NCBI GenBank assembly: GCA_900768785.1
Contig: CAAGEG010000128.1
Location: 1-42,184 of the forward strand
Origin: an uncultured Prevotella sp.
GTDB taxonomy: Bacteria; Bacteroidota; Bacteroidia; Bacteroidales; Bacteroidaceae
DNA length: 42,184 bases
Reading direction: 5' to 3'
In this document: positions 39,469 through 42,184 of the stretch, piece by piece
How positions within the stretch are numbered: position 1 is the stretch's first letter
Layout of the letters: each line of letters begins with the position of its first letter
The notes under the pieces: generated by a model
The model's database searches: none
What the model was told of the DNA's origin: nothing
What the model saw: the letters and a program-made list of their open reading frames with translations, nothing else
Position numbers and translations under genes: made by a program

Positions 39469-42030
39469 ATGAAACTTCCGGTAAGTAACACCAACGCTCC
39501 CTCTTGGCGAGACATTACTGTCAAAGCAGAACTTCCCTCACGCTTGAAACCACTTGAAGAACTTGCAAAAAATCTCTGGTGGGTTTGGAACAGCGAGGGT
39601 AAATCTCTATTTAGAGATCTCAACCCGGATCTTTGGCGTTCTACAGGCGAAAACCCTGTAATGGTTCTCCAACAGCTTTCTTCAGAAAGGCTTGCAGAGA
39701 TTCAAGCAGACAAAGAACTCATGGACAGAATAAATCGTGTCTATGCATCTTTCAAGGACTATATGAGCAAACCTATGCGTAAGGATGTGCCGTCAGTTGC
39801 ATATTTCTCTATGGAATATGGTTTGTGCAATGCACTTAAGATATATTCCGGCGGTCTCGGCGTTCTTGCCGGTGACTATATTAAAGAAGCTTCCGACAGC
39901 CGTATTGATATGACTGCAGTAGGTTTCCTTTATCGTCACGGATATTTCACGCAAACTCTCTCCGTTGATGGTCAGCAGATTGCAAACTATGAGCCACAAA
40001 ACTTCAATCAGCTCCCTATAGAACAAGTACTTGACAAGAACGGTCGTCCTATGATTCTTGAAGTACCTTATCCGGGTCGTACTATTTATTCTCATATATG
40101 GAGAGTAAATGTAGGTCGCATGAAACTTTACTTGATGGATACGGACTTTGATATGAACAGCGAGTTTGACCGCGTAATCACTCACCAGCTTTATGGTGGA
40201 GACTGGGAAAACCGTATCAAACAAGAATATCTCCTCGGTATCGGTGGTATCCTGATGCTTAAGAAACTTGGCATCAAGACACAACTTTACCACTGCAACG
40301 AAGGTCATGCCGCACTGCTCAACCTCCAGCGTCTTGTTGATTACATCTCTGAAGAAGGTCTTGAATTCAACGTAGCACTTGAACTTGTACGATCTACATC
40401 ACTTTATACTGTTCACACACCTGTTCCTGCAGGTCACGACTATTTTGACGAAGGTCTCTTCGGAAAATATATGGGCGAATATCCTGCAAAACTCGGTATC
40501 AGCTGGAACGACCTTATGAATATGGGTCGTGAAAATCCAAATACAAACGAACGATTCTCTATGAGTGTATTCGCACTCAACACTTGCCAGGAAGCAAACG
40601 GTGTAAGCTGGCTTCACGGTGAAGTATCAAAGAAAATGTTCTCCGGCATTTGGAAAGGTTACAACTGGCAGGAATCACACGTAGGATACGTTACAAACGG
40701 TGTTCACATGCCAACATGGGCAGCATCTGAATGGAAAGAATTCTATGCCAAAATTATGGGTGACAAACTCTTTGAAGATCAGAGCAATGCAGAAATCTGG
40801 CAAGCTATCAAGAATGTTCCTGATGAAGAAATCTGGAATATGAGAATGCAACTCAAAGAGAAATTCATCAAATTCGTAAAACGTGATTTCACCGCAAAAT
40901 GGCTTGCTAACCAGGGGGACCCATCTGCTGTGATGGAAGTAGTAAAGAGAATTAATCCTAAAGCTCTCATCATCGGTTTTGCACGCCGCTTTGCTACATA
41001 CAAACGCGCACACCTTCTCTTCACAGACCTTGATCGTCTTTCACGCATTGTGAACAACGAGAAATTCCCGGTTCAGTTCATCTTCTCCGGTAAAGCTCAC
41101 CCGGCAGACGGTGCAGGACAAGGACTTATCAAGAGAATTATGGAAATTTCCCGTATGCCACAATTCCTTGGTAAAATCATCTTCCTTGAAGACTACAATA
41201 TGATTGTAGCAAAACGCCTTGTCAGCGGTGTTGATATTTGGCTCAATACACCTACTCGTCCTCTTGAAGCTTCCGGTACATCCGGTGAAAAAGCGGAAAT
41301 GAACGGTGTGCTTAACTTCTCTGTCCTTGACGGTTGGTGGTACGAAGGCTATCGTTTCAACGAAAACGCAGGTTGGGCACTTACAGACAAGCGTACATTC
41401 CCGGCAGAACAGCAAGCACTCCAGGATAAACTTGATGCAGCAACAATCTACTCAATGCTTGAAAATGAGATTATTCCTAAGTACTTTGCACAGAACTCAA
41501 AAGGCTATTCACCTGAATGGATTGAATGTATCAAGGGCTCTATCGCAGACATCGCTCCTCATTTCACAATGAAACGTATGATTGACGACTATATCGAACG
41601 TTTCTACAACAAAGAGGCTGCACGTTCCGCTCACCTCAAAGAAAACAACTACAGTGTTGCAAAACAAATCGTAGCTTGGAAAGAAAAAGTTGCCGCACAG
41701 TGGGAAGGTATTAAAGTATTTGACGTTATCACAACAGAACATACAAATACTATCACCGGCGATGAATTCACAACTAAGATTATCGTTGACACAAACGGTA
41801 TCGGACGCGACCTCCACGCAGAACTCGTTGTTTATAAACAAGAAGACGGCGAAGAAAAGCTCTGGTTCTCAAAGCAATTTGACGTTGTGAAAGAAGAAGG
41901 CAATGTACTCACATTTGAATTGAACGACAAGATACTTGATGCCGGAGTATTCCGCTACGGCTACCGTATCTATCCTACAATGAGCGAACTTCCTCACAGA
42001 ATGGACTTCGCATTCAGCCGTTGGGTATAA
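39469..42030 (+). CDS. glgP: Alpha-glucan (glycogen) phosphorylase, GT35, DUF3417 type (853 aa)
   Basis: The enzyme releases glucose-1-phosphate from glycogen chain ends. The N-terminal DUF3417-like region contains LEELAKNLWWVWNSEGKSLF. The catalytic part has VAYFSMEYGL and YSGGLGVLAGDYIKEASD, then YHCNEGHAALL, FARRFATYKRAHLLFTD and the pyridoxal-phosphate site TSGEKAEMNGVLNFSVLDGW, with the Lys near residue 606. A C-terminal beta domain (about 755-853) follows, as usual in this short, non-muscle-type subgroup. Together with the upstream synthase it covers glycogen synthesis and breakdown. Codons here are richer in GC-ending C than in the phage genes, fitting a well-expressed host gene. Confidence 0.94.
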   Translation: MKLPVSNTNAPSWRDITVKAELPSRLKPLEELAKNLWWVWNSEGKSLFRDLNPDLWRSTGENPVMVLQQLSSERLAEIQADKELMDRINRVYASFKDYMSKPMRKDVPSVAYFSMEYGLCNALKIYSGGLGVLAGDYIKEASDSRIDMTAVGFLYRHGYFTQTLSVDGQQIANYEPQNFNQLPIEQVLDKNGRPMILEVPYPGRTIYSHIWRVNVGRMKLYLMDTDFDMNSEFDRVITHQLYGGDWENRIKQEYLLGIGGILMLKKLGIKTQLYHCNEGHAALLNLQRLVDYISEEGLEFNVALELVRSTSLYTVHTPVPAGHDYFDEGLFGKYMGEYPAKLGISWNDLMNMGRENPNTNERFSMSVFALNTCQEANGVSWLHGEVSKKMFSGIWKGYNWQESHVGYVTNGVHMPTWAASEWKEFYAKIMGDKLFEDQSNAEIWQAIKNVPDEEIWNMRMQLKEKFIKFVKRDFTAKWLANQGDPSAVMEVVKRINPKALIIGFARRFATYKRAHLLFTDLDRLSRIVNNEKFPVQFIFSGKAHPADGAGQGLIKRIMEISRMPQFLGKIIFLEDYNMIVAKRLVSGVDIWLNTPTRPLEASGTSGEKAEMNGVLNFSVLDGWWYEGYRFNENAGWALTDKRTFPAEQQALQDKLDAATIYSMLENEIIPKYFAQNSKGYSPEWIECIKGSIADIAPHFTMKRMIDDYIERFYNKEAARSAHLKENNYSVAKQIVAWKEKVAAQWEGIKVFDVITTEHTNTITGDEFTTKIIVDTNGIGRDLHAELVVYKQEDGEEKLWFSKQFDVVKEEGNVLTFELNDKILDAGVFRYGYRIYPTMSELPHRMDFAFSRWV

Positions 42031-42052
42031 TACGAACAAAAAAATACTACAT

Positions 42053-42087
42053 AAAAGACGATTACCTACGAGTAGTCGTCTTTTTTT
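42053..42087 (+). terminator. Intrinsic terminator of the glycogen operon
   Basis: AAAAGACGATTAC pairs with GTAGTCGTCTTTT (13 pairs, one G-U) around a 6-nt loop, followed by a T-run to 42087, 22 bp after the glgP stop. Confidence 0.88.
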
Positions 42088-42088
42088 A

Positions 42089-42184
42089 GAGCCTGTTTCA
42101 TAATAAATGTTAAAGCAGAGGTTGCATAGTTTGAGGCGAGTTTTGTTTTGAGCCAAAGGAGCATAGCGAGCTATGTGACTGCGG
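42089..42184. repeat. Possible dispersed repeat or insertion-sequence end, cut by window
   Basis: Immediately after the terminator begins GAGCCTGTTTCA, followed by non-coding sequence containing GAGGCGAGTTTTGTTTTGAG and a tight hairpin CATAGC-GA-GCTATG (42162-42175). I associate this kind of sequence with repeated elements or IS ends in Bacteroidales genomes, but only the left edge is visible and no transposase is seen. Confidence 0.35.

Overview
The window is the right-hand part of a prophage integrated in a Bacteroidales (Bacteroidota) chromosome, followed by three host genes of central carbon and glycogen metabolism. Bacteroidota affiliation rests on promoter -7 elements of the TAnnTTTG type (with TTTG about 21 bp upstream in the best case), the absence of Shine-Dalgarno-like leaders, a Bacteroidota-type tyrosine integrase, and the adjacent pair of a GT3 glycogen synthase and a DUF3417-type alpha-glucan phosphorylase. 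I cannot name the genus from the sequence alone.

Layout: 1-32244 is a leftward phage morphogenesis block. In transcription order it encodes two small candidate ejection proteins (176 and 327 aa), a giant 6,843-aa multidomain polyvalent protein, the portal, the large terminase, a putative scaffold, a 55-aa peptide that mimics the N-terminal arm of the capsid protein, the major capsid protein, two small head/tail proteins and a tail fibre cut by the window edge. One small rightward gene (5601-6014) with its own promoter interrupts the block. At 32307-32678 a rightward gene resembles small terminase subunits of Bacteroides phages. It is followed by a perfect hairpin, an AT-rich stretch with repeated AATAGTTAATT boxes, and an odd polypurine/C-run/alternating-purine-pyrimidine island. 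The leftward integrase gene (33098-34585) and an 11-bp-phased iteron array (34669-34723) mark the right end of the prophage. The left end, and any lysis, replication and repressor genes, lie outside the window.

Host side: pyruvate phosphate dikinase (leftward, 34848-37562) ends against the prophage with a long hairpin. Divergently, glycogen synthase and alpha-glucan phosphorylase form a two-gene operon (37783-42030) with a clear terminator, followed at the edge by what looks like a dispersed repeat or insertion-sequence end.

How the genes fit together: terminase, portal, scaffold and capsid protein make and fill the head; the 164- and 228-aa proteins and the fibre probably build a short tail. 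The order of two small Gly/Ala- or coiled-coil-rich proteins followed by one huge protein is like the internal/ejection proteins of podoviruses (P22 gp7/gp20/gp16, T7 gp14/gp15/gp16). I therefore infer that the giant protein, which combines DdrB/ParB-like, N6-methylase-fold, SNF2-helicase, zincin-like and BECR-like modules, travels in the virion and is delivered into the cell with the DNA. The most notable items are this giant protein, the capsid-arm mimic peptide, a plausible overprinted gene inside the giant gene's disordered linker, the phased iterons and the overlapping divergent promoters.
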